Positions 48,315-61,609 of a stretch of 64,000 bases of DNA are shown one piece after another. The stretch lies in the NCBI GenBank assembly GCA_030549775.1, contig CM060180.1:33701090-33765089 (forward strand), given 5' to 3'. A model generated the notes under the pieces. The model made no database searches, had not been told where the DNA came from, and saw only the letters and a list, made by a program, of their open reading frames with translations. How positions within the stretch are numbered: position 1 is the first letter of the stretch; every line of letters begins with the position of its first letter. The position numbers and the translations under genes were made by a program. This DNA comes from Tamarix chinensis. Taxonomy: Eukaryota; Streptophyta; Magnoliopsida; Caryophyllales; Tamaricaceae.

Positions 48315-48420
48315 TAATTTATGGCTTAGGTAAACCCCAACTAATGTATGGCTTAGGTCAACGTCTCAAATGTATGGCTTAGATTGACTCTTCAAAATGT
48401 ATGGCTTAGGATGATTCCCT
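48315..48420. repeat. Four-unit minisatellite, about 29 bp
   Basis: TATGGCTTAG recurs four times (near 48318, 48346, 48374 and 48402), separated by 17-19 diverged bases. The region is non-coding. Confidence 0.8.
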
Positions 48421-50045
48421 AATTGTAAGATAGAATTGCACCACTCCCTTTTTTAATATTCTATTTTCCCCAAGTGAGTGGCTGATATAACACATGCTGG
48501 ATTTTGAAGGGATTGATGGTATGAGCATTCTCCAAACCAAACTATTGGGCCTCAAGAATCCAATCAATGAAGTAAAACTAGCCTAAAAGAGAGCCAAGTT
48601 ATTTCCCCAAGTCTCCACAAAATCCAGACCCATCAGCCCCATGGTCGACCTCAAGTCATTTATCCAAACAACCTCATGCCTGGGTTGCCTAGTCCATCCG
48701 ACCCATATAACACCTTTACATTGTTCCCCCATTATATTCCTCCTTTAGTTATCTAACTCTATAATTAGGATGTGATGTTTTCATTTATGACATTTATAAA
48801 TCAATATACATGCTCTCATTTAGCTCTCTACTTTCTCCCTCTAAATTCCCTACCCTAGAACGCTTAAGTTAGTAATCTTGACATCATTAATAGAAATAGG
48901 CTTTGGGTCCATGCTTTATCTGATACATATCTCCACATGAGTATATTTTAAATAATCTGCATGTAATGCTCAATTTTCCTATAAACCCTAAACGTGAACT
49001 TAAGTGTAAATTTTTATCTTATGTGAACTTGATCATAAAAATTATAGGAGGATAATGCATGTTTAATGTGTTATTTTATTTATGTTTAATATGGGATAAC
49101 TGATGCAAGAGCATCTAATGATTCTCATATTTCTATTGATTCTCAAGGTAAGGAAAAATTAGCTTTCTTAATATTGGAGCCTATCATATTAAATATTCTT
49201 GATAATATGTCTATGCTTGGTGTTGAAAACAATTCAACTTGTTCTTGCAGGTATGTTACATATTTGCAAGAAGAAGACGTTAATACACCTTACAGCATAC
49301 AAGCATTCAAAGCATGCAAGACTATGGCATACATGGGATGATACTTTACAATAAGAAGATATGGTGATGATTATCATTAGTTGTATTAACTTATTGTAAA
49401 CCCTAAGTGTATTTTATGTAAGCTAGGGTTTGATGTAATTTCATGTATGTATCATAGTTAATTGTATGGCTTTGTAACGATTAGTCATTAGTATCATTTA
49501 AATGATGATATTATGATTGAGCTTAGATGTTATATAGGCTTAATTCAAGTGATTAAATGGGCTTGAATTAAGGGGGAAACTCGGCTGATTTGAGCATGAG
49601 TTGAGCCTTCCTTTCCTATATATACACCTACTTGTACCGTCGAAAACATGATGGAAATAATAGAATTTTTTGAGCTAGAATCAATGCAGCATTTCCTGCT
49701 TGTATTCTCCCTTTAGAGTCTCCTTTGATCAAGGAAATCCCGGGGCATTCCTTCCTCCTTTGTTCTCCTTCATTCGAATCTTGAAATCAGCTTCAACCTT
49801 TGAATAAGTCTAGCCAGGTCGTATCATTTGTGACAGTTTAATCAACATTAAACCAAGTCTTCCTACTACATAATCTTGTGATTGACACAACCAAACAATA
49901 GCAACCGATCCAACTCTTCCCTGAACTTTGATTACACATAAATAAGAGTGTAATGTATTAAATAGGTTAAAATGGCAGAAAGTCATTTTAGGTAAATAGC
50001 AGCCAACTAAAGGAATTGCGCCAAAAAATAGAGTAATGAGGCAGA
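48421..50045. other. Possible LTR-retrotransposon debris
   Basis: 49380-49830 looks like the U3/R part of an LTR: a TATA-like CTATATATACACCTACTTG at about 49616 is followed by a C/T-rich leader, and GTCGTATCATTTG (about 49820) faintly resembles a primer-binding site. No paired LTR was found, so the call is weak. The rest shows nothing recognisable. Confidence 0.25.
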
Positions 50046-50049
50046 GAGT

Positions 50050-51740
50050 GGGTAGTGTTAACCTTTTAGTGTAATTAACTTCTTAGTCTTTGTTTTGATG
50101 ATAAAAAAAAAAGTTATTTAAGGGATTAACCTATTTTCTTAAGTGTGAATGAATTACATCAAGTGCAAAGGCTTAAAAGAACAATAGTCTTATAATGCAT
50201 TTAATCAATTATTCTCTCAAATGCGAAATTTAAAAGAATAAGAGAAAATTGGATTAAGATACCAACACTCGAGATCTCAATATTTATACTTATGTAAGGT
50301 TGTGTAAGAATCAACACTTTTGATTTCAATCTCTTGGGTTTTAAAATACTTTTTAGAATTTGTTTGGTATGAATTATTTGTTTTTAAAATCCTAAAAAAA
50401 AATCAAAATGTTTTACAATTTTTTGGTTCAATCCAAAACCAGTCAACTTGTTTTGCAACTGAATGATTGATTTGTGTTTCAAAACCAAGACTTTAAACCT
50501 TCAGAAGACCCTCAAAATTGATTGAATGGTTCATAAACCAATTGACTAGTCACTATGGATCTTAACTCCTAATAAAAAATAGTTTTGTCTTTGGTTCAAC
50601 ACTTTGACTGATTTACTCAAACCTATCAACTAGTTCTTGAAACCAATTAACTTATTTAACTAACTAGGATAAGGGCTCAGCTCCTACAAAAACCTATTTT
50701 GCTTTTGTTTAAACAATTTGGCCAATTTATTCAAACTAATAAAATAGTTCTAGAAACCAATTGACTAGTTTGACTTATTATTCAAAGGGTTAAGATAAAA
50801 TACAAAATAGTTTTGCCCAAAGACTAAATCGATTGATTAGTTTGAGCAAACACACCAACTAGTTTGCTAAATTGTTTGGCTATTCTTCTATATTCATAGG
50901 ACTAAAAATGTATAGCATAAAATTGATTGACTATCTTATATAACAATAACAATTTCCAATAAAGTATAAGCATAATCCTCTAGCTAGTTATACTAACTGA
51001 TCATGTGGTCATACCAACCGATTGACTAGTCAACATTAAATGCAGAACTTTCTACCCGTGCGTAATGGATACATGACTTTTACTCCAACATCTAATTTTT
51101 TGGTAAATATTATAAGTAACATTTATATGGAAAAATAACAACAACTTATTAACTATTATTAATTACATAATTACTTCTATACTCTTTCTTACAATTAACT
51201 CTCAACAACACACTTTCATATTCTTATTTTTGTTGAGATATTTTAAATATTTTTTTTGAGATATTTTCAAAACATTTCTTGCTAACTCTACGTAGCTAGA
51301 ATTAGCTTCTTGATTATAAAGTCTATTATTTCTCGATATATTGCATAGATAAATTTCTCTTACACTTTCATATTTGTATCATTTATGATATAATTTGTAA
51401 TCAACCACAACTGTCTTCAAAACTTGTTATTTGAGCATGTATGTTACCTAACCTTCCTAGAAGAGGTCATTAAATTTTTATATCTATAAACCTAGAGAAG
51501 ATAACTAGGTCGATTTGTTAATTATCTCTTAGGGTTTATTAGGATTATAGGTTCATAAACTAAGAAATGAGTGATCATTAATTAACACACTATAGGTTCA
51601 AAATCCAAAAGACAAAACTTTTTGGTAATAGATGTAAATAAATTTACTTCTTGAACTACTATAAATTATGTGTCAAAATTTAAATTTCCTGTTACCATTA
51701 TTAATAACCCTATTCACCACCTCTAGAGTTCGTTCAGGTA
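50050..51740 (+). mobile_element. SIRE/Maximus-like Ty1/copia LTR remnant
   Basis: The start region has the TTTGTTTTGATGATAA phrase common near the start of such LTRs. The middle has tandem units with ACCAATTGACTAGT-like motifs. The end reads CTATAAATTATGTGTCAAAA, then ACCCTATTCACCACCTCTAG, close to the end of SIRE-type LTRs. No TG...CA pair could be fixed, so the edges are approximate. No internal coding region follows. Confidence 0.5.
50578..50870 (+). repeat. Tandem units of about 115 bp in the copia LTR
   Basis: Two full units and part of a third begin near 50578, 50692 and 50807 with AATAGTTTTG or ACCTATTTTG. Each contains an ACTAGTTC- or AATAGTTC-like motif and GAAACCAATT. Spacings are 114 and 115 bp. 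Confidence 0.65.
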
Positions 51741-52012
51741 GTATTAAGGGCTTAGGCAAACAATTGAGAATCCATTAGGTGTTGATGGATTTCATTTTTT
51801 GTATAATTTTTTTTAGTATTTTGTTGTCAACTCTTTGACCTTGGAGGCATTTCCTTGACCACTTTTGTATTTGATGAGATTGTTACTTATCTCAACTCCT
51901 TTACCCAAGATCTTAGCTAAAATTCACCTAATGTTATCTCCCATCAACTCTCTTACACAATATACCTATCTTCATTATCACCTTCATTCATGTGTGGATA
52001 AACCAACTTTGC

Positions 52013-53340
52013 ACTACTACAAAAATACAAATACACATTAGCTTATATACAAAGGAGCTAACTAGAGAAACCATATATAACCCCACCTAGTAAAAATTGC
52101 AGTGGTTTGAAAATACAATGGAACTAGAGATGATAGTTATAAAATTATAGCAGACATCTATAATTATCTAAAGTGCCCCATTTTAAATAACTCTATAGTT
52201 AATGGTTTTGAAATAAAATTGTTGTCTATAGTCTATTAGGATTTAAAGTTTTAATTTCTTTAGAGTACTATATACGGTGATTATAAAACTATAAAAATTG
52301 TTATTAGAAGTCCAGAGGGCCCCATTTTAAATAAGACCATAAATGATGGTTATAATTTTTCTACTGCCATCTAAATTTGAGTTTCCTCCTTCTTTCAATT
52401 TAACTATTTTTACTTTCACCCATATACTCGAGCATAGAAAAGAGAACTTATAGTGGCACGAAGAATCTCCAACATTTCTTTTGCTTCAACCCTTCTCTTC
52501 CGGTGCTCGTTATCATTTTTACCTCTCTCTTCCACTGTTATCATCTACTTACTTAAGGTATGTATTTTTTTCCTTCATTCTTGGTTAATTTTGCACAGAA
52601 ACTCAAGTCCCCATTTTTAAATATTTTGTTTCTTTAAAATATGCTTCTCAACCTTTCTCTCTAATATGTTATATACCCAGTAAAAAGTAGTTTTAAGTGG
52701 TGCATAGAATGTTGTTTGTTGTCCTATATTTTGAACAATCATTTATAATATAGATATATTATTGTTAGGCAGTGGTAACCAATAGTCATGTAGGCACCAC
52801 TTATTGTTAGGCCATCTCTTCCCCTCTCTCCATGCCCTTGGTCATAATTTGTCAATTCGTTATTGTGTGTCACATTCCTAACTACCACTTGTCATCCACC
52901 ATTATTATTTTCAACATCAGTGATAAGAAAAAAGACAATCATTCTTTTTAGAACATATATTACATACACCTTTAAGATCTATAGGTCTAGTACAGATGTA
53001 TGTTTTACTTCTTTCACATCTTATCAAGACTCTACCCTCCCCTATACCATTTCCTTTTCTAGAACCTTTGATAATTAAAATCATTTTATGAGTTCTACCT
53101 ATTTTTCTAACCTATGTCACAAGTACTTCTTGATCAGAAAATATTTGTTTTGATATAAAAAAATCTCTGATAATTTTGAGTTGTAAAATATGTATTATCC
53201 ATATCTTGAAAAGAAAAAAAAATGAGTTTACCATAATAATATAATAAAAAGAAGTATTATTTTATCAAACCAAATTCGTCGACACAATTTACAATACTAA
53301 AAAAATAAATTTTACCCCTTCATCTAAGTTGTAATTAATA
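52013..53340. mobile_element. CACTA-like terminus and subterminal region
   Basis: CACTACTACAAAAATAC at 52013 matches the plant CACTA consensus start. The next 370 bp hold repeated TGGTTATAA and CTATAATT-like motifs and repeated GCCCCATTTTAAATAA (near 52174 and 52320). 52440-52560 resembles a 5' leader ending at an AAGGTATG donor. The opposite terminus was not found and the right limit is arbitrary. Confidence 0.45.
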
Positions 53341-53396
53341 TTGGGAGAATCCATTTGTATATCTTCTGTGTATCCATAGCTTGTTGGTATTATTAA

Positions 53397-53522
53397 TCAA
53401 TCATCGTAGAACGATAGGGTTGTGACCCCATCTTCATAGTTCATCAGAGTTCCGAACTCATCGTAACTTGTCGGAGTTCCAAACTCTTTGTAATTTGAAG
53501 AACTTTCAAATTTATTATTCAC
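53397..53522 (-). pseudogene. Coding-like exon remnant, Tyr/Gly-rich, unrecognised
   Basis: After an acceptor-like CTCACAG the minus strand reads NKFESSSNYKEFGTPTSYDE, then FGTLMNYEDGVTTLSFYDD and a TGA. The frame continues beyond the stop with PTSYGYTEDIQMDSPN. The internal repeat NYKEFGT/SYDEFGT and balanced codon use look like real protein. I do not recognise the family; it may be a transposon-carried gene exon. The only disruption seen is the one stop. Confidence 0.35.
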
Positions 53523-53529
53523 TGTGAGT

Positions 53530-54415
53530 ATTTAAAAACAATTGTAAAATTTTATCTAAAGATTCAACAAAGAATTTCTACTATGAAGAATAAAAATGAT
53601 GAAGTTGTTCATTTATATATAAGGGTTCGGACATAAACTAAAATAATTATACACATAGCTACGCCGCAACCTATAATTTTGACATAAATTTTTTTGCGCC
53701 CTACTTCAACCATAACCACATATTCTATACAATAATTTTTATCCAACCATAATCACATATTTTGTACAATAATTTTGATCTGAAAAGATTCGCGGTAAAG
53801 TAATGAGAATGAAAAAAATTTAATCCTTATCTGTAAAGAAAGGAGATAAAAGAAACGATTCAATATCTATATATAATTTATATATATTATACATATATTT
53901 ATAATAGATATTTGATAGAAATAGAATATAGATTATTAAATATTTTTATTTATAAATAATTTAAATTAGATAAATAAAAAATTTGAATATTTAGGATGGG
54001 AACGGTAGAATTTTTCGGTGTTGGAGGTGTAGGAATGGCAGAATATGCCGCTGCTGGGTCTGGGAACGGCTTGCTTGGTTGGTGGTGGGGAGATAGGAAG
54101 GGTAAAATTTGCCGCTGCTTGGGGCATCGGAACAACAATAATTGCCCTTGCTTGGCCTATGGAAATGACATCAGCCACCGGTGCTTAGGGCATGGAAACG
54201 ATATCAACTATCGGTGCGTGGCAGGGTACTTTCGCCTACTTTTTTTCACAGAGTAAACATGTGCGCTCCAAATAACAAAGCCCTAATTAAAAGAGGCCAA
54301 ATTAGGAGATAAAATAGCGTCTTGCTGTTATATATAAGAGATCGGGTAGGAAAGCGAACTAATGTGTTCATCAAACAAAGTATGCACCTAATGAAATTGG
54401 TTTTCTACTAATTAG
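53530..54415. other. Mixed stretch with a small GC-richer patch
   Basis: 53990-54260 is richer in G+C and has repeats of GGCATGGAAACGATATCA-like and CCGCTGCTTGG phrases. Open on both strands, no known domain. Possibly a short degraded minisatellite. Confidence 0.3.
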
Positions 54416-54419
54416 CTAG

Positions 54420-55745
54420 TAAAAGTTGACCCGATCTGTCTAATATAATCCGATCGTCACAAATTCCAACCCAACTTAATCTAATAAATTCATTAACCCG
54501 ACTTGACCTAACCCAAATCTGATCAGAATATGATTTAACCCAACTCGACCAAATCCGACCATACCCCAACATGACCCATAACCCACTATTAATCCGACCT
54601 GCTATGCTATTAATCCAACCTGACTCGATAAAATCAAATTCTATATTAACTATTTATGATAATAATAATAAATATACATGTATTATTATTTATTCAAAAC
54701 TTTTAAAAATATATTATTATTTAAATTTCACTTATTTTTTTATTTTTATTGTGAACTTACTTATTAGCAATGATATTCTAATTTTACCTATTTTTTGTTA
54801 TAAAAACAAAACATTAAAAAGTCATAATAATAAATAAATAGCAACTACTAACATATTATTAACCATATACCTAAATGAAGTTAAACTTAATGTTTGCCTA
54901 CAAGGTCAATGAGTTAGATTAATTTTGGTGATCAATGTCCGATTTGACCTAAATCCAAAGTGATTTGATCCAAGATTAGCTTGACCTAAAGCCAGCCTGG
55001 CCCATCAAAACCTAAAAAGACCCGATTCATCAAGTTAACCCAAATTTAACTCATCAAATTAACTCGAACACAAAATCACCTAAATACGAGCTTGTTCGTC
55101 CCAAGCCTAACCCAATAGAGATGCAAATGAGGCGGGTACACCCGTACTCGTATCCGATAAGAAAATTTGTACCCAAATTTATACCCGTACCCCGAACGGA
55201 TATCCACTAACACCATCATATCCATATCTCTTGAATATCTGTTACCCAACATATACACCCATTTAGAATTAAGCTAAATGACAATATTAACCTTAATTTA
55301 TACTATATTTATTTTAAAATTAATGGTAAGAGGATAATTATATATCTAGTAAACGAATACGGATAATGATACTAGTATGGGTATGGATTCGTATATAGAT
55401 ATGGATATCCTATACCTATATCTGTATCCGAACTAGATGATATTTCTTTATATCGTCTATATCTGTTATCTATATCTGTTTAAGTATTTGACGGATTAAG
55501 GTAAAAACTATCCCATTTACATCCCTAGACCTATCCTACCCCAATCCAACAAGCTAACCTGAAATAATCTAAATCCGACCAGACTCGAACCCGAATTATC
55601 GCAATCCAACCTAACCCGAATCCAAAATTATTCGACTCGACCCACAACCGACCCGTAAAATTGAACTGTAAATAACCTCACCTATAAATAATCCGAAGTG
55701 CTATAAGCCAACCCGCCCGACCCGATTGTTACCTATACTACTAAC
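54420..55745. repeat. Degenerate CCGAC-rich repeat with a nested short element
   Basis: From 54420 to 54640, 54940 to 55115 and 55530 to 55740 the sequence is dominated by variants of AACCCGACC. A different segment at about 55121-55533 interrupts it. That segment has inverted edges (left TAGAGATGCAAATGAGGCG; reverse complement of right TAGGGATGTAAATGGGATA) and an interior of TATCCGTACCC-like words. The nested segment resembles short hAT-type elements. No 8-bp duplication was confirmed. Confidence 0.5.
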
Positions 55746-56812
55746 CATGGACGAGCGGCTTCATGAAGAACTACCTGCGGTGGAAAAAGGTAACTAACAC
55801 TAGATTATCACTATTGGTATAGTTAATCAATGGACTTGTTTATAAGATATCAACTAAAAGATTCCTACCGTTTTGTGCCGTCTACCTTTTAGTTTTAATG
55901 ATAGGCCTTGATGGCGTGCTACTAGGCCTTATTGGGAGGAGGAGCTTCTTCATAAATAGAGGAGCAAATCTTAATTTTTGTTTCCAATGAATAAATATGA
56001 AGGCGGAAGAGAAGTATATTATCCATTGCTAAAAGGCCTTATACAATTTGTTTATACAAGGCAACCACAGTTTCAAACTATACGTTGTTTATATGATCTA
56101 ACATGAATGTATGCCGTTCGTCATATCTAAGTCACAAAGATGATACCTTCATCAAGAAAATTTTATTATGCTTATGTATGTTTCTTTATTATGAATTTCG
56201 TATAAAAGTTGTGTCTTGAATTGGTTGTTGATGTAAAGATTGAATCTTTACTATCAATGTGATTCAATTGTTTTTCTTTTTAGATATGTGATAAAGATTT
56301 AGACTTTATTATAACTTAAAGACAAGCAGTTATTTTTTTATAGAATCGGACAGACTAGTATAACATGTAGAAATTTATCTAAATTTTATACCTATTAATA
56401 TTGGTGGCTGTTCGATTTAAATTTATAGAACAATTATCTATTGTGCTAATGTTAGCTGAATGCAAGGACAAGTGTCCACTATTTAATTTAATCCTAAAAA
56501 TGTTGAGTAAATTGACCTTTAATCCATGATTAATAGAGTACTATTATGATTGTTAAACTAGGGTAAGACACCAACTTCTTATTGCAATTCAAGAAAGTGG
56601 GGTGGGCGGTAGTTAATGAAATTTGTATTGTAATTTCCACGGGACAAGCATTTTGAACTAAATATAGGTCCACATCTGTACGACTCGAGAGCATGGCATG
56701 CCAGAGTGGATGAAAGCAACTTCAAGGCTGTATTAGTTGTGGTTGGCGTACTTAATAACCCCCCCCCCCCAAAAAAACAAAAACAGTAAGTCTTACCGCT
56801 ATAAAAGTATAA
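55746..56812. other. Intergenic stretch with homopolymer tract
   Basis: A short open segment starts MDERLHEELPAVEK at about 55748 and reaches a GGTAAC donor-like site. It could be a tiny exon, but nothing supports it further. 56759-56777 is C12 followed by A7. No other feature. Confidence 0.3.
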
Positions 56813-57051
56813 GTGCTCATTTGGTATAGGGTAATAAGAGTAAAAATATTATCTTTATATTTTATATATTTTATATAATTTATTTAAAATTAAATATTTT
56901 TATTCTAATTAATACCTATTTTAGATCTTAATTTGATCTAAAATTGATATTTTATTAAAAATATATTTATTATTATTAAATATTTAATATAAAAGATATA
57001 AAATAAAGGGTAATTTTTTTCACCCCTATTACTCCCATACCAAACAAGCAC
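56813..57051. mobile_element. Tourist-like MITE (239 bp)
   Basis: Excellent inverted ends: left GTGCTCATTTGGTATAGGGT and reverse complement of right GTGCTTGTTTGGTATGGGAG, continuing with AATAAGAGT/TAATAGGGGT. Flanked by TAA (56810-56812 and 57052-57054), the PIF/Harbinger target. AT-rich, non-coding interior. Confidence 0.85.
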
Positions 57052-57360
57052 TAAGTTGAGAAATTTGGGTGAACCTTATCTAAGATAATTATTAATTGGT
57101 TAAGCTTATATAAAAACTAGTGTCATACATAAAATATATGTACTATGTTTGATCAATATTAATAGTAAATTTACATTATCATTTAAAGGATCATCTAACT
57201 AACAAGCTAATATTATTTGGATTGTGTAATGAGGTAACCACTTACCTTTCTAATTATCCATAACTATATTACTAGCCCTAATTTATACGAAGTTGTGTTA
57301 GCTTGTTATCTTGTGATGGTCTTTGTATCTATGCATAAACTTATTGGCTTATTTAGTATT

Positions 57361-57590
57361 GAATTATGATACTCGTATTACAACGTAGGTAGTCTGATTT
57401 TTGGAAAGGGTTTAAATTGAGAATTTATATTATGGAAAGCTTTATCTAAAGTAAGTAATATTTTTGGAAGGTGTCGAATTATGATACTCATATTACAACG
57501 TAGGTAGTCTGCTTTTTGGAAAGGGTTTAAATTGAGAATTTGTATTATGGAAAGCTTTATCTAAAGTAAGTAATATTTTTGGAAGGTGTC
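57361..57590. repeat. Perfectly phased 115-bp tandem duplication
   Basis: Units 57361-57475 and 57476-57590 differ at only a few positions (for example CTCGTATT versus CTCATATT). Both end in GGAAGGTGTC. The second unit's last five bases, GTGTC, are also the left target duplication of the long element that follows. Confidence 0.92.
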
Positions 57591-60500
57591 AATAACACCT
57601 CAAAAAATTATTATTTACAAATTTTATTTTGTGGAAGCGTTAATTATAAAAATAATAGGTGTTACCGCCACTCTCAGTATAAGTCTAACATCCTCTAGCA
57701 TCCTTACACTAAGTACTAATTCTAAAACGTTACTTTACTTAAAAAACTTTTGTAATTTCAAAACAAAATAGAGATTACAAATTAATTTTATCCTGATAAA
57801 AGTAACATATACCAAGGTAGGGTGCAAAGACAACTACCAAACCTCAAATCAAAACATATAGTGCACAATGGCAACTACCAAAAATATTAAATCCAGAACA
57901 ACCCATTATAATCTTCACACAATGATTATTTTCAATTTCAATTACTCGAGGGGGATACAATAATAACCTAGAGACATAAAATTACATAGGTTATACCAAC
58001 GCACAAGGCAACACGTTACCTTCCAACCATCCAACCCAGAGGTATAACAGCACTCTGGTCATACTAGTGCACAAGGCAACACAATACCCTCCATACCTAA
58101 GTCACCTAATCCTTAAGTATCGATATCCCCTATATGGCCCATATGTTAGCTATAGAGTAGAATAGGGACTTACTAGGATACGACCGGCACACCAATGAAA
58201 TCAAACAAAATGAGGGCTCCTACCTCATCTATATGGTAGCTACCCCAAGACAACAACCATTTCCAAACTCAAGGTCTTCCACTTTAAGTATTAATATTTT
58301 ATAGGGTAGCCACATATATCACACATTGCACAAAAAATTTCTTTTTATATTTAGCCATTTTATTTTATTTCTAAATATTTATAGTAAACCCTAAGGTCAT
58401 TTTCAATTATTCAAAAAAAAGGTGTATTAAGTCGAAATGATAAGAATGCCCACAAACCCTAATTTTATCATTTTATTCAATTTCGTATCAAGCAAATTAT
58501 TACGAGCTATTTTTCATGAAAATGATAAAGGATAGTTAGTCATGATATTGTAGCATGTGAATAATCGTTATGTCTTAGCGACTAACTATATTGTCCACTT
58601 TTCATGTATTTTGTAACTTCCGCCAACATCCTAAATCATACATTTCTAGCATGACATATATTCCAAATAGCATATACTTATAAATCTATAACATAATATA
58701 TCATTCAATAGGGAAATAAAAAACACTGTGCAGGTAAGGAAATACCTCAACTCTAGAACATAGGACTAACAATTACTGCATACTAAACCTAATCATGCAT
58801 GCATGCTTATTTCTTTTGATTTCAACCCTAGTTACCATGAAAAGATAATTGTGGTACACTTATCATGGTAAATTACATTATAATGTTGCAGGGTTTCAAA
58901 CTCTAACAAACCCTATACATGTAGGTGTAAATCATTCAACAATACACACATGTGTATATTATTGTTCCAATAATACGTTGGAAACATGCTAAATATTTAG
59001 TATTATTCTATTTACATTCACAATTAATCATAACACTTGCATTTCCATTATCAAAATTCTAAAGTATAATGCATACATATATTCCTTTGAAAACGGGGCA
59101 TAAATCATACCCTAAGCACAAAATAAACTTTATGTGCTGCTGCATAATCTCACATCTTAGTAGAAGGGTACGTTTTAGCTCTTATCCAAGCAAAAGAAAT
59201 AATCAAGATTCACCTAGTTAGTTTCCACTCAATTGAACTCCTTACATTAACACAACTAACACACATATTAGCATATAACATAACACAAAAATAATCTAAA
59301 ATTAAATAAAATTAAATTGGAAAAATGGTAAAGAATTAACTAGAGTAATCGGCACGTTTAGGTTGTACAAAAGTGTGGTGGAATGTATGGTGAAAATTTG
59401 GTAGGGTTTGGATAAGGTTTGGGGATAAAAATAGAGGCGCACAGCTAAAACAGGGTGGTTACATGACTGTGCTGCACATAGTGCACACCCAGGTAGAGAG
59501 AAAAGATCATGCATGGCCAGGCAGTTTGAAGTGGCATAGCCATGTTCAATCACAAACAAATAGGTCACAAGTTGAACAGGTGCACATGGGCATGCGTTTG
59601 GGTCGTGTGCAAGCGTGCGAAGGTGCATGGGCAGGCCGTGCTTAGTAGCACGAGCATTCGATAGAAAATTTTATTGTTAAATGACCGTGAATTCCTTAAA
59701 AATGTGATGGTAGAGGAGGAGGAGAAGAAGGAAAAAGAAGTGATGGTCAGTGGTGATGGCCAGCAACAGTGATGGGGAAGGTTGGAGTGATCTTGATGGT
59801 CTGTCCACCTGTCAAAGGGCAGTGAGTGGTGGTGGAAATGGTGGTGTGCATGCCAAAAATAGGGGAGAGAAGGAGGGAAAAGAAGAAGAAGAAGAAAAGA
59901 GAAAGAAGAAAGGAGAAGGAAGAGGATGTGCTTGGGCAGGATTTTTGGACACAAAAATAGCAAAGTGGAGGCTAAAACCAAGAGGAAGAAGGGAGACTGG
60001 AGTAGTGTGATGTGTGTGGGAATGTGGAATTATTAAATTGGTAAAACTAAATCTCAATTATGTTGTAATCAATAAGTATGAGATTCAAAAATGATGTGTT
60101 GATGATGAAGATATTTGAACAAGGTATGATGATGATGATGATGATGATGATTTGAATATGGTGATGATGATTCATTATTGATGAGTGAATGATTATGGTG
60201 ATTCAAATTTAATGGATGAATGATGAATATGATTCGATAATGATGAGATGAGGATGAGGATGATTCGATGATGGATGGTTTTGTGGGTTAGGCTTAGGGT
60301 TTGGTTTGAAACTTAGAGTTAGGGTTTCAAATTAGGGCTTTGATTTAGGGATGTGTTTGGATGATGGATATAGATAGAATGGTGTGGGTTATGGAGATTG
60401 GAAAGATAGTACTTAATCTCTAATTCATATAGACGAAGATATTAAGGGTTTCAAGATTAATCGTTCACATATATTCAATTAAAAATGATATGAACTCACA

Positions 60501-60972
60501 CAGAATTTAATATTTGTAATTTGCATTCAAATTCAATTAAATCAATTTTATGATATTTAATTGTGGTTCTATGGCTTTATATAGCCAACCTACTAATTAC
60601 AAAATAATAGCTAAAAGCTATAATTACTCAAAAGATACTTAACTAAAAGATACTAGAATATAGAATATGTTAAAAGATACTATAATATAGAATATTCTTC
60701 AAAAAGGTAGATTCATGCTACTTTATTCTCTAGCGAATCTCTAACTCTACTAAGTAATTAATTAATTAACTAAATCAACTAATATGTATGTCAAAGCTGC
60801 ATATTATTCCCCTCATGCATGTATGCACCTAGTAGCTTGTATGGTATGTTTCATCTATTACTAGCAACTTAACCATCCGTTTGTCTTCAATTTTATGAGA
60901 GATCCTTTCTAAACGTAGAATAATTAGTTCCATATTGATGATATCAGTTCTTAAGTGTTTTCTCATGTATTA

Positions 60973-61010
<38 letters not shown>

Positions 61011-61604
61011 TACGAATGGGGAAAAGGAAATAAGAGGGAAAGGCGTGCGTGCAATGGTCCAAGACGATAGCGCGAGTCATAGGATGACAGGGAAATGATG
61101 GTTGTGTGTTGTGATAAAAAATGTAGGTGATGGTGATGGTGAGTGTATATGTTGCATAAGGATAGGGAAGAAAAGAAATGATAGGGGAGGTGATGGTGCA
61201 TGTGCAAGTCAGACAGTAGAGGATAAGAGGAGAAGATAGGTGATAGATGATGAAGGCTGTAGAGGAGGTGATGGACGATGATGCAAGTAGCAAAACAAGT
61301 TGCGAGGTAAAATCAAAAATTGAGGCACAAGATGGAGAAGAAAGAATGAAAAGGAGAAAAAAAGGAAAAGGGGAAAGTGTTGGGGGATTAGTTTAGGTGG
61401 TTTTAGATTAGCCAAAAATAATTTTAGTGGGTTTTTGTTTTGGTTCACAAAATACAATTTACATGAGTCAAGGTTTCAAATTCGGTTAAAGTTTCGGTAT
61501 TAAAAAATTAGGTTAAGGCTAAAACAAGATTTTTTATAGGATTAGAATTGGATTAAGATATAAAAAATTTACGGTATTGGTTAGCTAATATTTGAGGTAT
61601 TATA
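57591..61604 (+). mobile_element. Long TGTAACACC-family element, complete (about 4.0 kb)
   Basis: It starts AATAACACCTCA at 57591 and ends TGAGGTATTATA at 61604, slightly decayed versions of the family ends. It is flanked by the perfect duplication GTGTC (57586-57590 and 61605-61609). The 5' region shares CGCACAAGGCAACAC, ACTAGTGCACAAGGCAACAC and CTTAAGTATCGATA with the copy at 43456-45735. A purine-rich block lies at 59400-60000, a GATGAT-rich section at 60120-60250, and TTAGGG-like words near 60290-60360. A (GT)n run lies at 60975-61009. Frames at 59302-60057 and 60944-61457 are low-complexity by-products. No retroviral coding region. Confidence 0.72.
60975..61009. repeat. (GT)n microsatellite
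   Basis: About 17 GT units, uninterrupted. Confidence 0.95.
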
Positions 61605-61609
61605 GTGTC

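Noticed and set aside
49090..49260. Exon-like segments ending CAAGGTAAGG and CAGGTATG
   Set aside because: Donor-like words only; no conserved protein and no consistent frame across the segments.
51760..51960. LINE reverse transcriptase (ENPLGVDGFHF resembling SPGPDGF)
   Set aside because: Only one short motif; the following RT blocks could not be found in any frame.
59302..60057. Frames of up to 138 residues on both strands
   Set aside because: Low-complexity by-products within the long element at 57591-61604.
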